This document shows, in pieces, positions 31,291 through 41,760 of a DNA stretch of 64,000 nucleotides. Source of the stretch: Periplaneta americana (Eukaryota; Arthropoda; Insecta; Blattodea; Blattidae). Position numbers and translations under genes: made by a program. Where the stretch lies: contig NC_091130.1 in assembly GCF_040183065.1 (NCBI RefSeq), positions 24,803,859 through 24,867,858 on the forward strand, written 5' to 3'. Position 1 is the first letter of the stretch. Every line of letters begins with the position of its first letter. The notes below the pieces were generated by a model. It was not told the origin of the DNA. It saw nothing but the letters and a program-made list of their open reading frames with translations, and ran no database searches.

Positions 31291-34272
31291 GTTAAAAACC
31301 ACGTAGTGTTGTAATTAAACTTCATAATATTCTGTGGAACTCTTGTTCAGTAGAGTCCAATGAGTGATGAATTATGTCTGAAATATATAAATAAATACGA
31401 AATACAAATAGGAAATTATCAAATGTGAAAGTGTAATCGGATTGGATAATTGACAGTACTCACGTCGTTTGAACGTGGCAACTGTATAGATCACTATAAA
31501 ACAATATGTTAAAAACCACGTAGTGTTGTAATTAAACTTCATAATATTCTGTGGAACTCTTGTTCAGTAGAGTCCAATGAGTGATGAATTATGTCTGAAA
31601 TATATAAATAAATACGAAATAGAAATAGGAAATTATCAAATGTGAAAGTGTAATCGGATTGGATAATTGACAGTACTCACGTCGTTTGAACGTGGCAACT
31701 GTATAGATCACTATAAAACAATGTTAAAAACCACGTAGTGTTGTAATTAAACTTCATAATATTCTGTGGAACTCTTGTTCAGTAGAGTCCAATGAGTGAT
31801 GAATTATGTCTGAAATATATAAATAAATACGAAATACAAATAGGAAATTATCAAATGTGAAAGTGTAATCGGATTGTATAATTGAAAGTACTCACGTCGT
31901 TGGAACGTGGCAACTGTATAGATCACTATAAAACAATGTTAAAAACCACGTAGTGTTGTAATTAAACTTCATAATATTCTGTGGAACTCTTGTTCAGTAG
32001 AGTCCAATGAGTGATGAATTATGTCTGAAATATATAAATAAATACGAAATACAAATAGGAAATTATCAAATGTGAAAGTGTAATCGGATTGTATAATTGA
32101 AAGTACTCACGTCGTTGGAACGTGGCAACTGTATAGATCACTATAAAACAATGTTAAAAACCACGTAGTGTTGTAATTAAACTTCATAATATTCTGTGGA
32201 ACTCTTGTTCAGTAGAGTCCAATGAGTGATGAATTATGTCTGAAATATATAAATAAATACGAAATACAAATAGGAAATTATCAAATGTGAAAGTGTAATC
32301 GGATTGGATAATTGACAGTACTCACGTCGTTTGAACGTGGCAACTGTATAGATCACTATAAAACAATGTTAAAAACCACGTAGTGTTATAATTAAACTTC
32401 ATAATATTCTGTGGAACTCTTGTTCAGTAGAGTCCAATGAGTGATGAATTATGTCTGAAATATATAAATAAATACGAAATACAAATAGGAAATTATCAAA
32501 TGTGAAAGTGTAATCGGATTGGATAATTGACAGTACTCACGTCGTTTGAACGTGGCAACTGTATAGATCACTATAAAACAATGTTAAAAACCACGTAGTG
32601 TTGTAATTAAACTTCATAATATTCTGTGGAACTCTTGTTCAGTAGAGTCCAATGAGTGATGAATTATGTCTGAAATATATAAATAAATACGAAATACAAA
32701 TAGGAAATTATCAAATGTGAAAGTGTAATCGGATTGGATAATTGACAGTACTCACGTCGTTTGAACGTGGCAACTGTATAGATCACTATAAAACAATGTT
32801 AAAAACCACGTAGTGTTATAATTAAACTTCATAATATTCTGTGGAACTCTTGTTCAGTAGAGTCCAATGAGTGATGAATTATGTCTGAAATATATAAATA
32901 AATACGAAATACAAATAGGAAATTATCAAATGTGAAAGTGTAATCGGATTGGATAATTGACAGTACTCACGTCGTTTGAACGTGGCAACTGTATAGATCA
33001 CTATAAAACAATGTTAAAAACCACGTAGTGTTGTAATTAAACTTCATAATATTCTGTGGAACTCTTGTTCAGTAGAGTCCAATGAGTGATGAATTATGTC
33101 TGAAATATATAAATAAATACGAAATACAAATAGGAAATTATCAAATGTGAAAGTGTAATCGGATTGGATAATTGACAGTACTCACGTCGTTTGAACGTGG
33201 CAACTGTATAGATCACTATAAAACAATGTTAAAAACCACGTAGTGTTGTAATTAAACTTCATAATATTCTGTGGAACTCTTGTTCAGTAGAGTCCAATGA
33301 GTGATGAATTATGTCTGAAATATATAAATAAATACGAAATACAAATAGGAAATTATCGAATGTGAAAGTGTAATCGGATTGGATAACTGAAAGTACTCAC
33401 GTCGTTTGAACGTGGCAACTGTATAGATCACTATAAAACAATGTTAAAAACCACGTAGTGTTGTAATTAAACTTCATAATATTCTGTGGAACTCTTGTTC
33501 AGTAGAGTCCAATGAGTGATGAATTATGTCTGAAATATATAAATAAATACGAAATACAAATAGGAAATTATCAAGTGTGATAGTGTAATCGGATTGGATA
33601 ATTGACAGTACTCACGTCGTTTGAACGTGGCAACTGTATAGATCACTATAAAACAATGTTAAAAACCACGTAGTGTTGTAATTAAACTTCATAATATTCT
33701 GTGGAACTCTTGTTCAGTAGAGTCCAATGAGTGATGAATTATGTCTGAAATATATAAATAAATACGAAATACAAATAGGAAATTATCGAATGTGAAAGTG
33801 TAATCGGATTGGATAACTGAAAGTACTCACGTCGTTTGAACGTGGCAACTGTATAGATCACTATAAAACAATGTTAAAAACCACGTAGTGTTGTAATTAA
33901 ACTTCATAATATTCTGTGGAACTCTTGTTCAGTAGAGTCCAATGAGTGATGAATTATGTCTGAAATATATAAATAAATACGAAATACAAATAGGAAATTA
34001 TCAAATGTGAAAGTGTAATCGGATTGGATAATTGACAGTACTCACGTCGTTTGAACGTGGCAACTGTATAGATCACTATAAAACAATGTTAAAAACCACG
34101 TAGTGTTGTAATTAAACTTCATAATATTCTGTGGAACTCTTGTTCAGTAGAGTCCAATGAGTGATGAATTATGTCTGAAATATATAAATAAATACGAAAT
34201 AGAAATAGGAAATTATCAAATGTGAAAGTGTAATCGGATTGGATAATTGACAGTACTCACGTCGTTTGAACG
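31291..34272 (-). repeat. Left tandem array, 215-bp module x 14
   Basis: Modules begin (gttaaaaaccacg) at 31291, 31508, 31723, 31938, 32153, 32368, 32583, 32798, 33013, 33228, 33443, 33658, 33873 and 34088: 217 bp once, then exactly 215 bp each, the last one incomplete. Identity between modules is above 95% by eye. Shared variants recur at 430-bp spacing. Oriented outward (minus strand), each module contains gac|gtgagtact and tatatatttcag|acat. Confidence 0.95.
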
Positions 34273-34463
34273 AACAACGCGTTAGTTGTTTACACGAACA
34301 CACACTTTCCCCGCGTCATACTAGCTACAGTTCAAACAGCAGCAGGTCGTCTCACGTCTACGTAAGTACGTCCATAATTTAGTCTTCCAATTAGTTTTTA
34401 AAATTCTTCAAAATTTTGATTTATTTATTATTTTCATTACAGATAACTACTTCAAACATAGGA
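34273..34463. other. Unique centre of the foldback; candidate divergent promoter or first exon
   Basis: 191 bp of single-copy sequence between the two arrays, GC-richer on the left (cacactttccccgcgtcata). On + it contains gtaagt at 34362 and tattttcattacag ending at 34442, which would bound an 81-bp intron. Promoter function is inferred only from position and this signal. Confidence 0.4.
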
Positions 34464-35510
34464 TGTTTTATAGTGATCTATACAGCTGCCACGTTCAAAC
34501 GACGTGAGTACTTTTAATTATCCAATCCGATTACACTTTCACATTTGATAATTTCCTATTTCTATTTCGTATTTATTTATATATTTCAGACCTAATTCAT
34601 CACTCATTGGACTCTACTGAACAAGAGTTCCACAGAATATTATGAAGTTTAATTACAACACTACGTGGTTTTTAACATTGTTTTATAGTGATCTATACAG
34701 TTGACGTGAGTACTGTCAATTATCCAATCCGATTACACTATCACATTTGATAATTTCCTATTTGTATTTCGTATTTATTTATATATTTCAGACATAATTC
34801 ATCACTCATTGGACTCTACTGAACAAGAGTTCCACAGAATATTATGAAGTTTAATTACAACACTACGTGGTTTTTAACATTGTTTTATAGTGATCTATAC
34901 AGTTGCCACGTTCAAACGACGTGAGTACTGTCAATTATCCAATCCGATTACACTATCACATTTGATAATTTCCTATTTGTATTTCGTATTTATTTATATA
35001 TTTCAGACATAATTCATCACTCATTGGACTCTACTGAACAAGAGTTCCACAGAATATTATGAAGTTTAATTACAACACTACGTGGTTTTTAACATTGTTT
35101 TATAGTGATCTATACAGTTGCCACGTTCAAACGACGTGAGTACTGTCAATTATCCAATCCGATTACACTATCACATTTGATAATTTCCTATTTGTATTTC
35201 GTATTTATTTATATATTTCAGACATAATTCATCACTCATTGGACTCTACTGAACAAGAGTTCCACAGAATATTATGAAGTTTAATTACAACACTACGTGG
35301 TTTTTAACATTGTTTTATAGTGATCTATACAGTTGACGTGAGTACTGTCAATTATCCAATCCGATTACACTATCACATTTGATAATTTCCTATTTGTATT
35401 TCGTATTTATTTATATATTTCAGACATAATTCATCACTCATTGGACTCTACTGAACAAGAGTTCCACAGAATATTATGAAGTTTAATTACAACACTACGT
35501 GGTTTTTAAC
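34464..35510 (+). repeat. Right tandem array, inverted 215/202-bp modules x 5
   Basis: Module ends (gtggtttttaac) fall at 34676, 34878, 35093, 35308 and 35510, giving periods of 202, 215, 215 and 202 bp. The 202-bp type lacks 13 bp around ccacgttcaaacg. Donor-like gtgagt occurs at 34504, 34706, 34921, 35136 and 35338. Acceptor-like tttcag ends at 34589, 34791, 35006, 35221 and 35423. Each pair encloses exactly 86 bp. Confidence 0.95.
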
Positions 35511-35781
35511 ATTAGTTTAATTTTATGACTTGTAATATTACATTTTAATTATGGAGATGTTCTGTACACCATTAATCTTAAACAGTTTATCTACCACCAA
35601 TGTATTGGCTACACAGTTTGATATTGAGATATTGTATAATTGTGCCTGAAGATGCCTGAATGGGCGAAAACTTTTGCAATTTGTAATTCATGTATATAAA
35701 ACTTAATGACCATATAAGTCATTATTTTACATTGATTTGTCATTTGACTGAGTAACAAATATTATATTGTGTTTATCTATA

Positions 35782-36473
35782 AAATTCTTGTTGTTCAGTG
35801 TTATCATTTGGTGAGTTTTCCTTGTCATGTGCAAAATCCCAGATAAAAAAATATTTTAGATACTACATGTACTGAATATGAACAAAATTCCATCTGAGTT
35901 TAACAGAACTCACCGCACACTTATGCACACACACACACACACACACACGTCCGTGCGTGCGCCACAGGTCCAAAAACACTTTTCCCGGTACAGGTGTCGG
36001 AGAAGCTAACATAGCGTTTTGCCGCGACATTCTCGAAATCGATTTTCTGCAGTATCGCAAAAACTTTTTGGTTAGAGTAAGTAAAGAATATAGCCTACTT
36101 CTTCTAAAACTAGGACTTTTTTTTGCTTCAATAACAACAAGACAGCATTAAAAAAAAAACAAATAAATGACTAATGAAGTAATGAAGAACGATCTGCCAG
36201 AAGTCACTGTATGTGTTATGTGACCACGCCCTCCATATTAGCATGGACCAAGATTAATGAGGGGCAGATGTGACGTAATGGCACCTTACATGTGTACTCG
36301 AGTTATGTACAACATATATAAACGTCATTTCCTTTCCTCTCTTATTTAATTACTTAACTTATATTGCAGCTTAGCCAACGGCGATGTTGAATTTGTGAGA
36401 ACGACTGGTTGGACTTGAAATGACGCCCATGCATAACATCGCCATTTTTTTTTTTTTTTGTCAAGAATAATGC
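35782..36473. other. Unassigned, with a (CA)n run
   Basis: A dinucleotide CA microsatellite at about 35928-35948. A 64-codon open frame after it (35957-36151) has no recognised family. Confidence 0.5.
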
Positions 36474-36830
36474 ATCTTACTTACTAATTTTCAAATAGCA
36501 TTTAGAGAATCCGGAGGTTCATTGCCGCCCTCACATAAGCTCGCGATCAGTTCTTATCCTAAGCAAGATTAATCCAGTCCCTACCATCATATCCACCTCC
36601 CTTAAATCCACTTTAATATTATCCTCACATATACGTCTCGCCCTCCCAAAAGGTCTTTTTCCCTTTCGGTCTCCCAACTAACACTCTAAGTTATATGCAT
36701 TTCTGGATTCACCCATACGTGCTACACGCCCTGCCCATCTCAAAAGTCTGGATTTAACGTTCTTAATTATGTTAGGTGAATAATATAATGCGTGCAGTTC
36801 TGCGTTGTGTAATTTTCTCCATTTCTTTTT
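36474..36830 (-). pseudogene. LINE-1 3' fragment
   Basis: Minus-strand relative of 6182-6770. WRKLHNAELHALYYSPNI and LLRWAGRVARMGESRNAY are readable. A frameshift follows, then the GRPKGK-type and REVDMMVGTGLIL region, ending at a GTAA repeat tail (minus strand agtaagtaagatgc). It is 5'-truncated, so no RT catalytic residues are present. Confidence 0.8.
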
Positions 36831-37090
36831 CATATGAATTTTATATGTATTGTAGCATAGATAGAAGGCAGTGGCTTTCATTATAACTCTAGAACAGTTA
36901 TTTGTAATTTTCAACATACTTATCTAGGTTGGCAACTCTGAATTCAGAAAATCAACTTCCAATCGTGGCAGCCGTTTGATGCAACGACAAGAAAATACAC
37001 TATCGTGCAAAAAGGTTTCTTTAATATCCTCTACTCTTAGAAATATATTAATACATAATAAATATAAATTTAAAACTGCTCTCAGAAAGT
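36831..37090. other. Spacer between LINE fragments
   Basis: No feature recognised. The open frame that enters LINE-2 begins here but its first 35 or so codons do not match the sister copy at 53.8 kb. Confidence 0.4.
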
Positions 37091-37670
37091 ATCATATCAA
37101 TCATATTAAAGAAATTACCCCCAAACTAAATTCAGCTTGTTTTGCTATTAGATCTATGCAAAAGATAGTAAATATCAATATCTTAAAAACAATATACTTT
37201 GCATACTTCTACTCAGTAATGAATTTTGGAATAATATTCTGGGGAAATTCCACAGATAGTAACAGTATATTTCTATTACAAAAAAGACTAATTAGAATAA
37301 TAGCAGGTGTCAAATCTAGGGAATCGTGTAGGATTATTTTAAAAAAACTACAAATAATGCCCATGGCTTGTCAGTATACCTTTTCAATAATAATCTTCCA
37401 CGTATGTAATCGTGAAAACTTTGTAACTAATTCAACAGTTCATAGCATAACTACACGTCAAAAAATGACTTTCATACTCCATCGGCAAGTCTATCGTGCT
37501 ATCAAAAAGGAATGCGTTACATGGCAGCAAAAATTTTTAATAGCCTCCCTATCGATATAAAAAATGAAACTCAAAACATAAGATTATTTAGGGCCAAATT
37601 AAAGAAGTACGTAATTTCTCAAGCCTTCTATTCTGTAGGTGAATGCATGACTTTCAATAACACTTCATGA
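37091..37670 (+). pseudogene. LINE-2 polyprotein C-terminus (post-RT)
   Basis: NHIKEITPKLNSACFAIRSM is the segment just after the RT domain of jockey-clade elements. FGIIFWGNSTDSN and QKRLIRIIAGVKSRESCR follow, all characteristic of this region. The frame breaks near 37465 (RQKMTFI against an expected Asn-Asp-Phe-type continuation) and again later. The RT YADD box lies upstream and is absent. Confidence 0.8.
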
Positions 37671-37771
37671 AATTGACACTAAAACTGTGTGTTGTACTAG
37701 TAGACTATATTGTAAATCTCGTCTGTATATATTTCATCTAGACTGTGACTATAAATTAAGACTTTATAATA

Positions 37772-37914
37772 CATTTTGAATCTTGCGTACACTACTTTTA
37801 ACACTTGAATATAATTAATTGATTCACTAGCGGACTTACTCTTTTTAATTATGTAAGCCGCACAAATCTTACATAATTAACACGAGTAAGTCCGCTAGTG
37901 AATCAATTAATTAT
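37772..37914. mobile_element. 143-bp insertion with 11-bp duplication and inner hairpin
   Basis: actttataata occurs on both sides (37761-37771 and 37915-37925) but once in the LINE-2 copies at 20042 and 52938. The insertion contains a strong inverted repeat (aattgattcactagcggact and its complement, about 30-bp arms) with a second, inner pair (taattatgtaag / cttacataatta), but its left 40 bp are not part of the hairpin. Confidence 0.75.
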
Positions 37915-38012
37915 ACTTTATAATAGTATTAAGTTTTTTTACTTGTTCCATATTCTAGCTGTAAAGCAATGTATGAATACATGGAATATTAATAAATACA
38001 ATACAATACAAT

Positions 38013-38763
38013 CTATGTCCATATGTTTGATGTAAATTATGGTCCAGAAAATACACCATAAACAGTAATACCATTCTCAACTTGATAAAAGAAGTGATTT
38101 ATTAGCAAACACCCTAAAATGTATAATAAAAATATGTCTCATCTTGTATAAATTTATTTTTGGATGTCTTGCCTGAATACACAATTATATTTTAATTTAA
38201 ATAGGCCTATAATCAAATTACTATTTTTGTACTTAAAACTAAAGCGTAATTTATCTTCAAAATAGACTCAATATGTGCCTACAAAATTCGAAGTAAGTTG
38301 TAATTCCTTACTTCAAAAAACACAAAGAGAAGCGTAGTGTACACAATGCCTTACTATCTAAAATCACGTCTAAGAAAATAGAGCGTTATTCTCTTTTGTT
38401 TTAATTACAGTGTAGGAAACTTAACCTGGTATCCATGACAACAGCGTAACGATCTACATCATTATGCTAATGTGGGCTTGAGCTTGTCAATCAAAGCAGA
38501 ACGTCCAACGTCTTGAATTCAAAGAATAAATGCCCCGTCAACTTGATTTCCATGCTAGTGTGAGCCAAAGTAAATATTTTAAAGTGTAAAATTAACATTA
38601 ATATTTGATACAATAGGCAGGCTTACGATCATTAAGCTGTTAAAACGAAGGCAATAGTAAAATTTATCTGAGATACAAATTCAATTTTATACCTCTAAGT
38701 GGTTAATATTTTATATGTGTGAAAACCACTTCTCTGGTTTAATAAAATTACTATTTCATATTT
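38013..38763. other. No supported feature
   Basis: AT-rich sequence without recognised elements. Confidence 0.5.
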
Positions 38764-39010
38764 GAAGAGTCCACTGCAAGAATGATGGATGTCACTTTCT
38801 TGTCGAAAATGAACCAAGACTGTCAATGCATAGCTTAAGACATATAGAATGTGCATAGAGAGTTATATGGCATTAACACTGATAGTCATAGTCCAGTAAT
38901 GATCGGAAAATCACAATTAAGCTTTGAGCGCTAAGCATTTCAAACTTTCAATTGCTTCTCCTGCAAAATGTATTCCAAATGACATCCATCATTCTTGCAG
39001 TGGATCCTTC
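38764..39010 (+). mobile_element. 247-bp MITE family Y, copy 1
   Basis: Terminal inverted repeats of about 30 bp starting gaagagtccactgcaagaat (right end has gaaggatccactgcaagaat). The same 247-bp element lies inverted at 53410-53656. Flanking tetramers are attt and tttt, not a clean duplication. No coding sequence. Confidence 0.85.
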
Positions 39011-39219
39011 TTTTGGTTCTGAGTTAAAAACAAAATTGTATTACTTACACCACGTAACATGATAAAAAAAAATGTACTGTTAGCAACTGGTTTGGATTAG
39101 GTCTACTTATAAGACTTAATTTTGAAGGAATTATTTCTCTTATTACTAACAGACTGCAATTTTTGGAGGACTATATATTATAGGCCTAGTCACGTTATTT
39201 TTGTGAAATACTTCATCTC
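39011..39219. other. Spacer
   Basis: No feature recognised. Confidence 0.4.
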
Positions 39220-40440
39220 GTAATTATTAGTGTCTAAATTTATTTCCTGAAGTATTTTTTTTTAACTTGAGGCATAATAATAATATTAATTCATTCCTGC
39301 TCTTCATTAACTTAATGATTGGTTAGGATATAGTTGAAAATTAATTAATGTGGATACCTCTTACCTCTTAGTTTCATCGCCGAAAAAAATTTTTTGAATT
39401 TCAAGGATAATTTTGAATATACTAATTCAATTCTTACACAAAAGTAAATTATCATTCTTCTTCTACATTAACATGATTGGTTACGATAACTTTGCAAATT
39501 AATTCTTGAAGGCATCCTTTACCTCTAAATTTGTCCGAAAAAGTTAGCCTATATATTTAAATTTCAGGTATAATTCTGGAGATATTAATTCAAATTTCTT
39601 CGAAAAATGAATCATCATTCTTGTCCTATAATATCACATTGTTTCGTAACAATAGCTTTCCAAATCAATTCATGTGGATATTTTCTAGTCCTAATTTCTA
39701 TTCCGGAAAATTACTTTAAATATCAGACACAATTCTAGGGATGCTAACGCAATTTCTACAGAAACCTAATTTCTCGTTCTTGGTCTGTATAAACATAATC
39801 ATTATCTAAAATAACTTCACAAAGTAATTCATGTGGATACATTTTAGTCTTAAATTTGTATTGAGAAAATTTACTTTAAATATCAGGCACAATTCTGTAG
39901 ATACTAATTCAAGTTTCTTCCTAAAAACGAATTAATTATAATTTTTGTCCTATATCATGTTTAGTGAGGATAACTTTGCAAATCAATTTATGTGAATAAT
40001 TTCTAGTCCTAAATTTATATTCCGGAAAATTACTTTAAATATCAGAAACAATTCTGAAGACACTAACTCAATTTTTACACAAAAATAAATTCTTGTTCTT
40101 GGTCTGCAAAAACATAATCATTGTCTAAGATAATTTCGCAAATTAATTCATATGGATACATTTTAGTCCTAAATTTGTATTCAGAAAATTTACTTTAAAT
40201 ATCAGGAACAATTCTGTAGATACTAATTCAAGTTTCTTCGTAGAAATGAATTATCATTCTTGTCCTATAATATCATATAGTTTCATAAAGATAACTTTGC
40301 AAATCAATTCTTGTGGATATTTTCTAGTCCTAAGTTTCTATTCCGGAAAATTACTTTAAATATCAGACGCGATTCTGTAGATACTAATTCAAGTTTCTTC
40401 GTAAAAATGAATTATCATTCTTGTCCTATAATATCATATA

Positions 40441-41020
40441 CAGACGTGGACAAATTATTAGACAAAATTAATTATATCTGCAATAAAGTTGTATTTATCG
40501 GCAGAAATAATGAACAAAAATGTATTTTACACATAAATAATGAACAGAAAATTGAGTCTTGAGGTTACTAATATTTTGTGAACATTCCCTTATTCTTTAT
40601 TAACACGTTGATTTTGTCAGGGATGCTGGAAACCAAAGTTCGACACTTTCTTTGAATATCAGCATCATGTAGCCAGATATCAGACAGTGCTTAAATGAGT
40701 CTATGTTTTGTTGTAAGTCTATTTTTGTTCACTTTCTTCTTCAGTATAGATCACAGATTTTCAATTTCGTTCATGTCCGGTCTTCTTGCAGGCCATGGGA
40801 GAACAGACTGTTAAATATCTTCTGCAGTATACAATTAAAACACCAGTAGTACCGATACAGCCTGACAAAATATACTTAACCATTTGAAAAATATAACAGA
40901 AGATGTAAACAATCATCTTTACAACAATAGAGACTCTGTGAATTGTACTGACAGTTGATATGACGAATTATATTATGTTTCCAAGAAAAACGTTTTAGTT
41001 TAATAATTTGTCCACGTCTG
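40441..41020 (-). mobile_element. Tc1-like element, internally deleted
   Basis: Ends cagacgtggacaaattatta and its complement taataatttgtccacgtctg at 41001-41020, with TA on both sides (40439-40440 and 41021-41022). The unit at 40275 shows the empty target, atatcatatagtttcataaa. It is 580 bp against 1.3-1.6 kb for complete relatives. Confidence 0.92.
40568..40800 (-). pseudogene. Tc1-like transposase C-terminus
   Basis: On the minus strand PWPARRPDMNEIENL matches the conserved block around the third catalytic acidic residue of Tc1 transposases (WPxxSPDLNPIENLW). It is followed by ILKKKV and, later, KCRTLVSSIPDKI, the usual C-terminal end. Two in-frame stops (after IENL and after HRLI) interrupt it; the terminator is at 40568-40570. 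The N-terminal paired-like DNA-binding domain and first catalytic Asp are missing. Confidence 0.85.
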
Positions 41021-41760
41021 TAGTTTCATAAAGATAACTTTGCAAATCAATTCTTGTGGATATTTTCTAGTCCTAAGTTTCTACTCCGAAAAATTACTTT
41101 AAATATCAGACGCAATTCTGTATATACTAATTCAAGTTTCTTCTTAAAAATGAAATATCATTCTTGTCCTATAATATCATAACGTTTTGTAAAGATAACT
41201 TTGCAAATCAATTCTTGTGGATATTTTCTAGTCCTAAGTTTCTACTCCGAAAAATTACTTTAAATATCAGACGCAATTCTGTATATACTAATTCAAGTTT
41301 CTTCTTAAAAATGAAATATCATTCTTGTCCTATAATATCATAACGTTTTGTAAAGATAACTTCGCAAATTAATTCATGTGGATACATTTTAGTCCTAAAT
41401 TTGTATTCAGAAAATTTACTTTAAATATCACGCACAATTCTGTAGATGCTAATTCAAGTTTCTTGGTAAAACCGAATTATCATTCTTGTCCTATAATATC
41501 ATAATGTTTCGTAAAGATAACTTTGCAAATCAATTCATGTGGATATTTTATAGTCCTAAATTTATATTCCGGAAAACTACTTTAAATATCAGGGACAATT
41601 CTGAAGACACTAACTCAATTTTTACAGAAAAATAAATTCTCATTCTTGCTATGTATAAACATAACCATTGTCTAAGATAATTTTGCATATTAATTCACGT
41701 AGCTACATTTTACCTCTATATATTTTGCCCGAAAAGCTTATTTGAATTTCAGGCATATTT

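Larger units (their letters stand above)
31015..35781. mobile_element. 4.77-kb foldback with internal tandem arrays
   Basis: The left end tatagataaacacaatataa (31015) and the right end (reverse-complemented, from 35781) are the same. The terminal 275 bp of each side are about 96-97% identical by eye, with one 5-bp indel. Inside each terminal domain comes a tandem array of one 215-bp module: 14 copies on the left, 5 inverted copies on the right, around a 191-bp unique centre. The layout recalls Foldback and Galileo elements, whose long inverted repeats contain tandem subrepeats. No transposase is visible and no clean target duplication was found. Confidence 0.85.
37091..38012 (+). mobile_element. 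LINE-2 3' portion with ACAAT tail
   Basis: Codes for the C-terminal region of a jockey-like polyprotein, then a 3' UTR (gtactagtagactatattgt … ttctagctgtaaagcaatgt) and a tail of acaatacaatacaat at 37993-38012. Sister copies: 20042-20411 and (minus) 52938-53945. A 143-bp insertion lies at 37772-37914. Confidence 0.85.
39220..41760. repeat. Degenerate tandem array, about 160-bp unit with two alternating types
   Basis: The anchor word aactttgcaaat(c/t)aatt recurs near 39488, 39654, 39812, 39972, 40132, 40292, 41035, 41196, 41358, 41519 and 41679, at spacings of 158-166 bp once the Tc1 insertion is removed. Units ending in gtcctataatatcat partly alternate with units ending in ggtctgtataaacataatca, giving a higher-order period near 320 bp in places. 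Noncoding. Confidence 0.9.

Noticed and set aside
31291-34272. CRISPR-like array
   Set aside because: Module is 215 bp with no short repeat/variable spacer structure and the genome is eukaryotic; it is a tandem array in a foldback element.
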